From Candidatus Altimarinota bacterium (lineage in GTDB: Bacteria; Patescibacteriota; Gracilibacteria; BD1-5; UBA6164): a stretch of 64,000 nt of DNA. Shown one piece after another: positions 10,879-22,347 of the stretch; the stretch's first letter is position 1; every line of letters starts with the position of its first letter. The notes beneath the pieces were generated by a model that ran no database searches, was not told where the DNA came from, and saw only the letters and a list, made by a program, of their open reading frames with translations. Where the stretch lies: contig JABWCI010000005.1 in assembly GCA_013368515.1 (NCBI GenBank), positions 1-64,000 on the forward strand. Direction: 5' to 3'. A program made the position numbers and the translations under genes.

Positions 10879-12105
10879 TTAAATTAATTTTAATGCTTCC
10901 TCAATTGTAGTTTGTCACATCAATGCCTTTATTAATGCATCTTGTACTATTGTAACCATACCATGCTTTATTGCAGCATCTCTCATAACATTGGCACTTT
11001 CTTTTTCCAAAATTAATGGTTCTAGATATTCTCAAACTATCAATACTTCATGGATTCAAAGTCTTCATTTATATCAAGTTCCACTACATTTTTCACATCA
11101 AGCTCACTCATAAAATACAGCATTTTCTATATCTTTTTTATCTAGAATAGGAGATAAGTGTTCTAAAACTTTTCTTCTTTCATAATCTGTTATTTTATGT
11201 TCTCTTTTACAATTACTACATATTCTTTTTCAAAGTCTTTGAGATATAACCATTTTCATTGCTGATGCAAGAAGAAATGGTTCAACTCACATGTTTATAA
11301 GTCTTTGTACTGTACCAGCAGCTGAGTTCGTATGTATCGTAGATACTACCAAATGTCAAGTTAAAGCTGCTTCTACAGCAAGTACTGCAGTTTCCTTATC
11401 TCTGATTTCTCATACCATTATTATATCAGGATCTTGTCTAACTAGTGATCTTAATCAAGAAGAAAATGTATATCATATATCAGGTTTTACTTGAGATTGG
11501 TTTACATATTCTATATCATATTCTATTGGATCTTCTAGAGTAGATATATTTAGTTCTAGTGGATCAAAATTTTTTAAAACTCAAAATAGGGTAGTAGATT
11601 TTCAAGATCAAGTAGGTCAAGCTACAAGCATTATTCAATATTTACTTTTTAGAGCCTCTCTAACTTTTTCTAGATTTACATCTATTAATCATAAAGCTTC
11701 TAGGTTTACAAGAGAATCATCTTGTTTTAAGATTCTCATTACCACTTTTTCTCAATAACTTGTAGGAAGAGTAGAAAGTCTTATATCTATATTTTTCTTT
11801 TCTTTTTCATAATAATAAACTATTTTTCAATCCTGAGGTTTTTTATTTTCATCTATTTTTATTTTTGATAAAACTTTAAGTCTTGTTACAGTAGCAGATA
11901 TATGCTCTCTATCAATTTTATCAATTAACATGAAATCTCAGTCTTTACGAAATCTTATTAAAAGAAAATGTTCATGTGGTTCTATATGTATATCTGAAGC
12001 TCACTTATCAATTGCCATTTTGAAAATGTTTCAAACGTAAGAAACGATATCTCAAATCTCTTTTTTCAAAGGCATTTTATTTATTGCTTCCTTGTTATCA
12101 GCCAT
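10879..12105 (-). CDS. pilB: Type IV pilus assembly ATPase PilB (GspE family), copy 1
   Basis: Pilus extension ATPase, 408 residues. It begins close to the N2 domain (ASDIHIEPH, then IRFRKDGDF), so the usual N-terminal MshEN domain of about 150 residues is missing. Walker [10 protein letters not shown], Asp box STLEDPIEY, Walker B DIIMVGEIRD, and the His box GHLVVSTIHT are intact. The Zn-binding Cys4 motif (ICSNCKRE ... GCEKCSGTGYKG) is typical of PilB and absent from PilT. It heads the pilB-phosphatase-pilC group. Two more PilB-like genes lie at 40432 and 53704. Confidence 0.92.
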
Positions 12106-12213
12106 TTTTATCTAAAGTTAATACTATATTAATATATTTAATTTATTTTATCATTCTTTTTATTTAAAATAAAATACTTGATATTGACAGATAGTTTTTT
12201 TATATTAAATAAT

Positions 12214-12243
12214 AAAAAGAGCTAATTTTGTTTAGCTCTTTTT
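12214..12243 (-). terminator. Terminator overlapping the 12222 stop
   Basis: AAAAAGAGCTA / TAGCTCTTTTT, 11-bp stem. The TAG stop of the minus-strand gene is inside the stem, and a T run follows on the minus strand. Confidence 0.75.
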
Positions 12244-13349
12244 AAATAGATTTCAATTATCTTATCATTTATTTTTTTCTTTTTTTCCTCAGGAGTTAGG
12301 TTTTCTTCTATTGAAATTTCTTCTATATATTCTTTTACTTCTTGTTCTATTTCTTCTTCAATTACTTCACCAGTTCAAGTATTTTCATCAGTACTTCAAG
12401 TGTAAATTATAGGGGATTCGTTATTAATTTCTTCTTTTTTTATTGTATTTTTAATATCATTTATAAAATATAATATACTAAAAATACTAAGTCACAATAA
12501 TAAAAGAAAACTTAAAATAAAAATTACTTTTTTATTAATTTTTTTCTTGATTTTATCATTTTTTATATCAATATTTTTTGAATTTCAATTAGAAATATTT
12601 TGTTCTTTATTTACTTTTTCAATAACTTCATCATTTTTTGAAACAATAGTTTCATTGTAATTATATATTATAGATTCATTTGATGATTTTATTTCATTTT
12701 CTGTGTTTGTAATTTCTTGCTTTTCTATATTTTCAATTATATTTTTTTCATTTTCTTCATTTTCTTCAACTTCTTTAGTTTCTTCGCTTTTTTCAACTTC
12801 TTCTTCTAAATCACTTTTATAATTACTAAATAATTCTGTATTTTCTTCTTTATTATAGTCAAATTCTGATTTATCAACTTCTATTTTTGAAGCCAACTCT
12901 TGATATCTTTTTTCTCTTTCTTCTTCAGTTTCAGGCTCTTGTTCTACTATAGTTTCTTCGTATTTATATTTTACTTTTTTAGACTTTTTAGATTTTTTAT
13001 TTTTAGTTTCATTAGTATCTTCTGTATTTTTAATTTCATCTTCTATTTTTTCATTATCTTCATCTGTTGATTCTATTTTTTCTTCATTTTCAAATTCATT
13101 TTCATTTTCAATTTTTTCTACTATAGTTTCAGTATAATTATATTTTACAATTTCATTTTTTTCTATAATTTCTTCTTTTATATCTGTTTCTGTTTCTTCA
13201 ACTTTTTCTACTATAGTTTCAGCATAATTAAAGTTTACTATTGAATTATTTTCATTAGTATTTCCTTGTTTTTCTATTTGTTTTATTTCTTCTTGTTCAA
13301 TTGGTTTATTTGTTGCTAAAGCACTTAAATTTAATTTCTTTTTGAACAT
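12222..13349 (-). CDS. Acidic single-pass membrane protein with four YNYxETIV repeats
   Basis: A 375-residue protein I cannot assign to a family. Residues 1 to about 270 are disordered, Glu/Lys/Asn-rich and presumably cytoplasmic. One membrane helix follows (about 274-293, VIFILSFLLLLGLSIFSILYF), then an acidic external tail. The motif [VI]x[FY][NK]YxETIV occurs at about residues 38, 68, 126 and 227, spaced by low-complexity sequence, suggesting a multivalent docking tail. It lies upstream of pilB on the same strand, with 116 bases between, so a role in the pilus machine is possible but unproven. Confidence 0.75.
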
Positions 13350-13509
13350 ATTTTTAAAAATTATTGATTTAAATAATTAAATATCAATATTATTTTATTA
13401 CATTTAAAGCTTAAAATCAAATATTGTAGGTCTTTTAAATAAAAAATAAGTTTATTTTTTGAAAATTTTAGTTAAAATATAAAAAAACTTAGAAATTAAT
13501 TAGTAAAAA

Positions 13510-14829
13510 ATGATAGTAAAACCAATGCCTATTTCTTGATTTAGAGAGAATTTACCAGAATTTCAATTGATAGAAGATAATTATAAAGAGATAATTAAAA
13601 AAAATTATAGTTTATCAGGTTTTACACCTATAGACACTCCAGTTGTAGAAAGACTTGATGTTTTACTTGCAAAATGAGCAGATGATAATGAAGTATATGC
13701 TATTTCTAGGGTAAATGGGGAAGAGTGAGATGATTCAGATTTATGACTTAGATTTGATTTAACTGTTCCTTTGGCTCGTTTTGTTTCTCAATATGAATGA
13801 GAATTAACTTTTCCATTTAGAAGACAACATATTTCTCGTGTTTATAGATGAGAGAGACCTCAAAAAGGTAGATTTAGAGAGTTTTATCAAGCAGATATTG
13901 ACATAATTTGAAATGGCTCACTTCCTCTTTTTGCAGATGTAGAAGTACTTTCTACTATTTATAACTCTCTAAAAGAATTGGATTTCTGACAATTTGTAAT
14001 CAATATAAATAACAAGAAATTTTTAAGCTGATTCTTAGAAAGTATAGGAGTAACCAATATAAAAGAAACTATTTCTATAATAGATAAAAAAGATAAGGTT
14101 AGACATGAAAAATTAAAAGAAATGTTTTTATCTATATGACTTAGTGAACAAACAATAGAAAAAATAGTAGAATTTATCAAATTTTGAGAAGAGAAAACAA
14201 GTACAGAGATTTTGACATATTATTCACAATTTGACTCATTATTGTTAAAAACTTGATTAGATGAATTAAAATATTTGTACACATCACTTATTTCTTTATG
14301 AGTTGATGAACAATATATAAAAATAAATCCATCTATTTCTAGAGGATTAAATTATTATACTTGAACTGTTTTTGAGACTTTTATCACTTGAGCTCTAAAT
14401 ATGTGAAGTATTAGTTCAGGTGGTAGATATGAAGATCTAGCTTCAAATTTTACAAAAAATAATTTTCCATGAGTTGGTTGAAGTATTTGATTAACTAGAT
14501 TATTATCAGTTTTAGAATCTATTTGAAAGATAGAAACAAATAAAAAAACTACTTCAAAAGTTATGCTTGTAAATATGTGAGATGATTTTTTGAAAAAAAA
14601 TCTAGAAATAATTAGATTTTTAAGACAAAACCTTATAAATACTGAGCTTTATCTTGATAGTGAAGCAAAGATTGTAAAACAATTAAAATATGCAAATAAC
14701 AAAAAGATAAACTATGTTATTATTATTTGAGAAACAGAAATACAAAATGATATAGTAGTTTTAAAAAATCTATATTCTTGAGAACAATTTGAGATAAAAC
14801 AAGAAAATCTTTTGGATTATATATTTTAA
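13510..14829 (+). CDS. hisS: Histidyl-tRNA synthetase
   Basis: Class II synthetase charging tRNA-His, 439 residues. Motif 2 (SRVYRGERPQKGRFREFYQ) is intact, and the histidine-specific motif RGLNYYTGTVFE and motif 3 (GGSIGLTRLLSVL) are present. A C-terminal anticodon-binding domain follows. The start MIVKPMPISGFRENLP matches the family. The gene is divergent from the 12222 gene, with 160 AT-rich bases between them that should carry both promoters. Confidence 0.95.
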
Positions 14830-14836
14830 AAAAAAT

Positions 14837-14874
14837 AAAATAAAAAACTCTTTTATAAAAGAGTTTTTTATTTT
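14837..14874. terminator. Bidirectional terminator between hisS and the minor pilin
   Basis: A 38-bp perfect palindrome (core ACTCTTTTATAAAAGAGT) that reaches into the stop codon of the minus-strand gene. Confidence 0.8.
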
Positions 14875-15694
14875 ATGGTAAAGGGTCTCAGCTACATCAT
14901 GAAGTTCCACAAGTACATACTCTATCAATTAGACTTCAAGAGTTATTAATTATTTGATATGTAACAGGTTGATTATCAGTTTGTAAAGCTTTTCCAGATT
15001 CTTTTATTTCTACACAATTTCTATAATCTGTATTTTGCCAAAATTTATTTAATCATTCTAGTTCTGTTATTATAGCACTTAATTGTGTTCAATCATGTTG
15101 AGGGCTGTATGGTTCAACAAAATCATAAGCTAGATTATGATTTTGTTCTGAAAATATAAATCTATTTCTGTTTACACTACCATCTCAACCAGCATTATTT
15201 ACTCAATTCATTATTTCTACAGTTCAAACTCAAGGGCTAATAGCTAAAATTATACCAGGTAATACATCTTTAGAAACACTTTTATATGTACCATTAACTA
15301 GTGCTATTGGATTATCTTCATTTTCTAGAGTTGTTGCCATTTCATATTCTTGAGCATTTCTAGTAATAGAATAAAAATATGGTATTTGAGCTTTTGGATC
15401 TAGAGGAAGCTTATCAAGAGTATTTAAACGAACATCACTATCAAAACGACCTTGAAAAGCTACTTCATCTCATCTAAGAGTTATTTCAAATTTTTGTCAA
15501 GGTTCAGGATAATATCATCTTTTTTGTTTATATACTTTTAAAGCAGATCATACTTGAGCTAGGTCTGATTTTCTTTGAGAGTCTCTTGAATCTCAAAGAT
15601 AACTACTATAAGATATAAATCATATAGTACTTATTATTGCTAGAATAGTTATAGACACTATAAGTTCTACAAATGAAAATCATTTTTTATTCAT
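14873..15694 (-). CDS. Type IV prepilin-like protein
   Basis: A 273-residue protein with the motif MNKKGFSFVELIVSITILAI (Gly-1, Glu5) and a single N-terminal hydrophobic helix. The rest resembles type II pseudopilin globular heads (VGSALKVYKQKRGYYPEPG). Near the C-terminus three cysteines are close together (VCTCGTSGC), suggesting a disulphide or metal loop. It is 17 bases downstream of the LamG-type gene on the same strand and probably in one operon with it. The precise role (major or minor subunit) is not clear. Confidence 0.8.
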
Positions 15695-15711
15695 AATTTT
15701 ATTTTTATATT

Positions 15712-17064
15712 TTAATAATCTTTAAATTCTTTAATAGTTGTTTCAACTATATCGTATCTTATACTTGATTTACCTCAAAGCCATTTTTGTGAAAAATAGT
15801 TTTGAACTCATCTTATCTCATTTTCGCTAAGAGCATGATTCCGAGAAATAATTTCTCAAATTCATCATTTGAAATAGGCTTTATGTCAAGCTATATAGTC
15901 TCTAAAAACTCACCATGTTTTTCAACTAACATTTAAATAATATACGTTTCATAATCATCAATATAAATGTTCTGGTTGTGGATATACATAATCAGTTTGA
16001 TTTACTAGGAATCAGTTTAAATAAATTTTTAATTTATTTTGACTAGGTATAGAGTTAGAGCTGTCTTGGACAACCATAACAAAATAAATAGTGTTTGGGA
16101 GTACTGTTCATAAACTTACAGATTTGAATTTATGTCATGTCGGCCAAGAAGGATATGTTCTTCAAGTACATATAGAATATATAGCTGTGTTATGTATTCC
16201 TGCCCAGACTTCTCATCATTCAATAATAAAATTGTATCATGTTGCCTGTCATCATTGTTCATATACCATTTGTGAGTTTATTATGTCATCTGATGTTTTA
16301 AAAACGATGGCAAAGGACTTTTCTTTAAATGTATGTTCTGGTTTTGAACAAGCTGGATCATTACTACTAGGATTAATAAATATATTTCTATCAGTATTTA
16401 TCTTTATATTTACATCCATTGCTAACATTTGATCTACTCAATTAAACTCTACCATAGGTTTTCAATTTAATCAATCAATATTAAATCTAGGTAATTGAGA
16501 TGAGTAAATATATGGAGCTAATGGTAAAGTACTTTTATCAACAGCATCAGGTACTCAATTTCCTGCTAAATTAACCCATCTATTTACAACAACTCATCAA
16601 GTTAAAGTAGAATTATATGTTCAATCTACATTACTTGCATCAAAGTGAAAAACTAGATTATTTATTTCTGGTGGTTTTATATCATATCTAAGTATATCTA
16701 TTTTTTTCTCAAACTCTCTTATAAAAGTTTTTCATATATTTGAAGCGGGATCTATATTTCTCCCATCCTTATCTACATATTTTAGGTATTCATTTCATGT
16801 TCAAGTAACAACTTCATATCTTTGAGTTGCTTCATTTCTACGAATCCAAAATTTTTCATCTTGTTGAATGTGGTCTATGTTTAATCTTTTAATTATACTT
16901 TCAGAATTTGATTTAAGTATATATAAATCAGTTTCTTTTTCATAGTTACTAGTTATATTTTGATTATAGTCCAGTACATTTACTATTCACAACATTGCAA
17001 ATGACAGTATAAAAACTGCAATTATTATTCAAGCAATCGTATCTGCCTTTTTATTATTTTTCAT
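15712..17064 (-). CDS. Membrane-anchored surface protein with a LamG/concanavalin-like domain
   Basis: 450 residues. The N-terminus (KKADTIAGIIIAVFILSFAM) is a single hydrophobic helix like that of PilX/GspK-type pseudopilins, lacking a clear Glu5 motif. Residues from about 160 hold a lectin-like beta sandwich: LVFHFDASNVDGT, MVEFNGVDQMLAM, FAIVFKTSD and the closing GEIISRNHALSENEI ... FSQKWLGGKS, as in laminin-G type 3 domains. This fits an adhesin shown on or with a pilus. A CGG codon (complement 15841-15843) sits where the family often has an aromatic residue. Confidence 0.75.
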
Positions 17065-17121
17065 TTTACAAAATGTTTAATATAAATATTATATGAATAA
17101 TATAACTAATTTTTTATAATT

Positions 17122-17772
17122 GTGAAATTTTTTAAAAATAAAAATAATAAAGCTATAACTCTTGTAGAGCTTATCACAACAATAGCAATATCTGGGATAT
17201 TGTTTCTTATAATATTTGTTTTTATAACTGATAGTGTAGAGCAATTGGTTGATAATGAAGTAAAAATCAGCTCTGTTGATGAAGCTTTTACTTTTAAGGA
17301 TACTATGTGAAGATTTGTTAGATGAGGTTATTGAGAAGCATATGTTTTTACAGGTATAACTGAGTCTTCTTATACTTGAACTACTACTATTAACCCTAAT
17401 CACGTTTTGTATTTGAAAAAATTTCATTGAAATGAAGGTATTCTTGTATGAATAGTAAATTTAAACACAAAGAGATTGCAAAGAAACTATACTTATGGTG
17501 ATAACTTTTTATGATATAGATATCTAAGTCAAGAAGAAATGGACCAAATAGATGCAAATAGAGATGTTATATTTACAAAAGAATTTTGACTTGATAAAGT
17601 ATTCCAAAATCTGAGAATGAAAGACTTTCAAGTATGAGTTTACAATGATTGATATATAATAGACATATATTTTAGTGTTATTAACTTATTTGATGATAAA
17701 TTGTTTGGTAAAGATTTTGCAGATTTCTTTATAGATAGGTTGGTTATCGATGAGTATAATTTAATTTATTAA
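17122..17772 (+). CDS. Prepilin-like protein (GTG start)
   Basis: A 216-residue protein beginning at GTG; an in-frame TAA upstream and no nearby ATG force that start. The motif KAITLVELITTIAISGILFL gives Glu5 and the N-terminal helix of a type IV pseudopilin. The remainder is a small globular domain (GDNFLGYRYLSQEEMDQ) without a family match I recognise. It lies 10 bases before the discoidin-type gene, in an operon divergent from the LamG gene. Confidence 0.7.
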
Positions 17773-17782
17773 TATCTTTTTC

Positions 17783-19459
17783 ATGAAAATAAAAAATAAA
17801 AAAGCAAGTATATTTGTTTATACTCTTATACTTATAAATGTAGCTCTTATTATATGATATGTTGTTTTTAATAATACTTATATACTCAATAACAATATAA
17901 ATATCTGAAAAAATGCTGAAGAAGTTTTTTTAAAACTTTCAGATAAGTGAAATATAAATATAGAATCAGTTAGACAATATAATAGAAACTGAGGTTGATT
18001 TTGAGATGTCATATCTTGTCCTACAAATATAACTATGAGTTGAACTACAAATATAACAAGTGGTATTATTTCAGAGATGTTTTATGATTTTGGTACTGTA
18101 TATTGTGCTTTTGATTTTAATTGAGAAAGAGTTAGACTTTATTTTGATGTTGATACTCAAGATTTCACTAGGGTTTATTTTGATTGAGATTTAAAAGATA
18201 TAGTTAATGAAGCTGTTTATGGTACTACTGCCATAAACACTACTAATTGAAGTGTTTCAGTTTCCTGATCAGAGCCAAATAGTAATAGTAATAATGATAA
18301 ACCTGTTAGAGCAATAGATGGTGATATAAATAGTACATATCAATCTAAAACTTTAAACTGATCTAATATAGTATTTGATTTATGAAGTGAGAAAAAATTA
18401 TCTAAAATAATTATCTACAAAAAACTTCGTAATTGAAATTCATTTTGGGATACTTGAAATGTTATACTTAAAAATTGATGAAATACTGTTTTAAAAACTA
18501 TAGGTATAACTTGAGCTCGTTGAAGTGAAGAGATTCATAAATCACTTTGATATTCAGCATATAATACTGCTGCTGGTGTTAGATATATCCAAATTCAATC
18601 TACTTGATGAAGTACTAAAATGGATGTAGCAGAAATTGCCATATTTGAATTAAATCAAAATCCAGAAGATAGATGGAGAGCAGATAGTCCTTTTTCTGAT
18701 TCTGATCAAACTTTATTTTATTTTGATTCTACAGGTATAGGTTGAAATGATGATATAGATGATAATATGAATAGTGATGATTTCAGACCAGGTTCTAGAG
18801 ATTCTATTACTTATCCAGGTAACTTTATAGATGATGATGTAACTCCTAGGTTAACTATTTTTGGTAGTGTATCACCTAATACTACAGACTATCATAATGT
18901 ATTTTGGAATAATCATCTAACAAATGAGATGATTAATGATAATCCTTATAACAATGATTCTCCTGACGTTATGTCAAAAATATGAAATGTAAGCAGATGA
19001 TTTTTATTTTTTGATATATTTGCAAAAACAGATGAGGATCTTAGCTATGATATAAAAATAATAGAGTTTGATAAAGACTCTTATGTAAATAGGAATACTC
19101 TTTTACCTATAAATATTTGGGAAACTACAAATTTAACACAAAACTATTGATATCTTCAAAGAATATGAAGTAATTTATCTCTTTCTAGGTTTAAAACTTG
19201 AAATGAATTTGAGTTCAATTTTAGAGATAAGGATTATGCTATATTTTTTACAAATAAATTATGAGTAAATTTATCAGTTAGAATTACTTGAGAAGAGAGA
19301 CCAGCATCATGAAATATAAATGAACTTTGAAAAAATATTTATATTAATCCTATTGATGAAAGTGAAACTGGGATAATAAAAACTATCGCAAATCATATAA
19401 TAATTGGTTGAGAAAAAAACTTTATCTGAGAAAACTTTACAGTTATATGACCAAAATAA
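17783..19459 (+). CDS. Membrane-anchored protein with an F5/8 type C (discoidin-like) domain
   Basis: A 558-residue protein with one N-terminal hydrophobic helix (ASIFVYTLILINVALIIGYVV) after a basic start, like a PilX/PilV-type pseudopilin. The middle part, roughly residues 170-290, follows the discoidin pattern: KPVRAIDGDINSTYQS, IVFDLGSEKKLSKIIIY, then VRYIQIQSTGGSTKMDVAEI. Such modules bind glycans or lipids. About 250 residues of unknown fold follow. It carries many TGA glycines. Confidence 0.72.
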
Positions 19460-19483
19460 AAAAAGCCATTAATGGCTTTTTTT
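19458..19483 (+). terminator. Terminator after the discoidin-type gene
   Basis: A 26-bp perfect palindrome (AAAGCCATT / AATGGCTTT) ending in T residues. Confidence 0.85.
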
Positions 19484-19563
19484 ATTTTTAAATTGTCTTT
19501 ACAAAAAGCTTTTTTCCGATAAAATGCTTTTACAAAAAAATTTAAATATATTAATTACTTAAA

Positions 19564-20889
19564 ATGGATCCCTTACTCATATTGCTTTTTGTTGTTTTAT
19601 TTTCTTTATCTGCATTTTTTTCTTGAACTGAGCTAGCACTTATGTCGCTTGCTACACATAAAATAGATTCACTTGTTAAAGAGGGGAGATTTTGAGCAAA
19701 ATCACTTAAAAAAGTAAGAGAAGATAGTGATAAATTACTTATAACTATACTTATTTGAAATAATTTAGTAAATACATTCACGGCATCACTTGCTACTACT
19801 ATAGCTATTTCTATAGCTAGAAATTCAGGTATGTGATTAACTGAAGCTACAGCAGTTTGAATCTCTACATGAGTTATTACATTTTTATTATTGCTTTTTT
19901 GAGAAATAATTCCAAAAAGTATAGCAATAAAAAATGCAACATCAATTGCTTTATTTGTTGCTCCTATTTATAAAGTACTTATCTATGTTTTATACCCATT
20001 AATTTTAATTATTTGATTTATAGTTAAGATTTTTAGTAAAAAGTGACATGTTGAAACTATGTCAGAAGAAGAAATAGAAAGTTTTATTGATATGTGAAGA
20101 GATAAAGGTGGTATAGATGATGATGAACATGAAAAAATAAAATCTATTCTTGATTTTGATGATACTACTGTAGAAGAAGTTATGACTCCTAGAGTTAAGA
20201 TAGATGCTCTAGATATAGATACAACTATACAAGAAGCAATGGACTTTTATTTAAGTCATACTCATTCTAGAATTCCTGTTTTTACTGGTACTATAGATAA
20301 GATAGATTATTATGTTACAGGTCGTGATATAATAAGAGAATTAAGTTATTGAAATAAAGATAAAAAACTTAGTGAAATAAAACTTAAAAAAGTATTAAAA
20401 GTACCTTTAACTCAATCAATTCAAAAACTTTTTGAAACTTTACAATGAGCTCATAGAACTATGTCTATAATCATAGATGAGTATGGATGAGTTTCTGGAC
20501 TTGTTACTATGGAAGATATAATCGAACAAGTTTTTGGTGAGATAAGAGATGAAACAGATAAAGAAAGTGAAGAATTTATAAAAAATGGTAAAAATTCTTT
20601 TATAGTACAAAGTGATGTATTGATAGAAGAGGTTTTATATAAATTTGATTTAGATTTAGAACATATCTGACTTGATGAAAAAGAGTTTGATTGAGAAACT
20701 ATAAGTTATGTTATAACTCATATACTTGAATGATTTCCTTCAAACTGAGAAGTTATAACTTTTGATGTTAAAAGAGAAGAGGATTCTCAAGATATAGAAG
20801 AAATACTTACTTTTAAGATACTTGATATAGACAATGCAAAAATCTGAAAAATAGATGTTACTATTTCAAAAAAAGAGATATTAGATTAA
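19564..20889 (+). CDS. CNNM/CorC (hemolysin C) family transporter protein
   Basis: A 441-residue membrane protein. The N-terminal DUF21/CNNM domain has the family opening (AFFSGTELALMSL), a GEIIPKSIA motif and several membrane segments. Two CBS domains follow (VEEVMTPRVKIDAL ... SRIPVFTGTIDKIDYYVTGRD and MSIIIDEYGGVSGLVTMEDI). A C-terminal CorC_HlyC domain completes it. Relatives export Mg2+/Co2+ or affect divalent-ion balance. The last codons lie in a palindrome shared with the convergent gene. Confidence 0.9.
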
Positions 20890-20907
20890 TCTAATATCTC
20901 TTTTTTT
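20868..20907. terminator. 40-bp palindromic bidirectional terminator that also codes for both gene ends
   Basis: Perfect inverted repeat with no spacer, centred at 20887/20888, A run left and T run right. Read either way it encodes the same end, KKEILD-stop. The two stop codons overlap each other at 20886-20889. Confidence 0.85.
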
Positions 20908-21611
20908 AATTGTTTTCTTATATCATTATTGTGAAATTTAAGTAAATCATCATTTATTATAACTCAATATGGTTTTCATATTTTTTCAAAATGATTTAGT
21001 GTTTTTTGTAATAGTATTTTTTTAATTATTTTGTCCAATATACTTATTATTTTGTCTAATATACTCCAATTTTTTGTATTTTTTTTGTATTGTATAAAAT
21101 TTTTATTTTCTTTAATTATATCTTCATATTCATCTATTTCTAGCCAATTTTTATTTATTTTTAGAAATTTTTCATAAGTATTATTATAGTCCAATATAGG
21201 TTTCATATAAACTATCCAAAAATATAGATATATATCATTTTCTATTTTCCAATCCTTAAAATCCATTCAATCAAGAGTACTAAAAAAACTCAAACAAAAT
21301 CTACCAGCATGATATTTATCATTTTTTCTTACTCATAATATCTGAAAAATAAAAGTAATTATAGCTCTATTTAACCACATACTATTTTTACTAGTAACTA
21401 TATATAAATCTATATCACTTTCACTATTTGTACTATTCATAGCTAGACTATTTCAAACTCAAATCATTTTTAATCAGGGAATCCATCTTATATAAGATAT
21501 ATATTTATATGTTTTTTTAAAGAAATTTATTTCTACATCACTTTGATTTTCTCTTATACCAAAGTTTTTTTTAAATATGTCATGAATTTCTTTTGAAAAT
21601 TTTTGTTTCAT
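20886..21611 (-). CDS. Nucleotidyltransferase-domain protein
   Basis: A 241-residue protein with a polymerase-beta-like signature GNSLAMNSTNSESDIDLYIV (Gly-Asn-Ser followed by an Asp-x-Asp pair) at about residues 52-71. The rest is helical and Trp/Lys-rich. Similar proteins are MNT-like or lincosamide-type nucleotidyltransferases of unknown target. It has no HEPN partner beside it. Its stop overlaps that of the CNNM gene on the other strand. Confidence 0.75.
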
Positions 21612-21672
21612 TATTTTGTTATTTCATTATAATTATTTAAATAATACTTTTATATATTAAAAATCAAGAGAA

Positions 21673-22119
21673 ATGAAATATTTATGTGTTAATTGTAATT
21701 ATATTTATGATGAAGCTATTTGAGATTCTTGAGAGGGTATTGAAGCTTGAACAAAGATAGAAGATATAAATTATTGTCCAGTTTGTGAAGAATATGATAC
21801 ATTTCATCATGTAAATGAAGAGATAACATATCTTTGAAATGATTTAAATGATAAATTTGAAGTAGAACATTTTATAGAAGTAAATCATATAGATGAGACA
21901 TTTGAGGTAATTATAGGTTGAAATACTCATCCTATGTGAGAAGACCATAGGATAGCTTGGGTTTGATTATATGATGAATATGGTGATTTAGTAGAAGAAA
22001 AATTTTTAGATATAGATGATGATAGTGTAGTTGTTTTTGATGATTATTCTTTAGATGAAATAGAGATAAGAATAAAATGTACACAGCATAAACTTTTTGC
22101 GAAAAAATTTGTATTATAG
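21673..22119 (+). CDS. Rubredoxin-superoxide reductase fusion
   Basis: A 148-residue protein. Residues 1-50 are a rubredoxin domain: CVNCNYIYD and CPVC give the four iron ligands, with GIEAGTKIEDI between. The second half resembles the superoxide reductase (desulfoferrodoxin) iron domain: NTHPMGEDHRIAWVGLY supplies the His ligands and CTQHKLFAKKF the Cys-x-x-His end. The enzyme would reduce superoxide to peroxide without making oxygen, as in anaerobes. The first ligand motif is atypical (VEHFIEV). Confidence 0.8.
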
Positions 22120-22190
22120 TATGTTTTGTGTTATTATATGTTTGTTTTTAATAGAATTAATAAATTTCTTCTATAAACTCAAAAACTCGA

Positions 22191-22211
22191 CCAATTTACT
22201 ATGTAAATTGG
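22191..22211. repeat. Perfect 9-bp hairpin in the 22120-22347 intergenic gap
   Basis: CCAATTTAC, TAT, GTAAATTGG, not followed by a T run. The region around it uses a composition unlike coding sequence here. A 42-codon ORF (22121-22249) runs across it with atypical codons (TCG, ACC, CAG), so I do not call it a gene. No other feature is visible in the gap. Confidence 0.35.
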
Positions 22212-22347
22212 GACTCAAACAGTTTTCGTTTATTTTAGAAAATTATTAATCCTACTAAATATAAAAAAATTTATTTCTAGTATTTTATATGTTATTTAAG
22301 ACAAGTTTTCTTAAAATATATTGTATAAAAACTAATAAAAAATAAAT

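Noticed and set aside
10582-10887. 101-codon plus-strand ORF
   Set aside because: Antisense to the phosphatase coiled coil; composition is the mirror of Lys/Glu codons.
22121-22249. 42-codon ORF in the gap before the TraG-like gene
   Set aside because: Atypical codons for this genome, spans a hairpin and resembles no protein.
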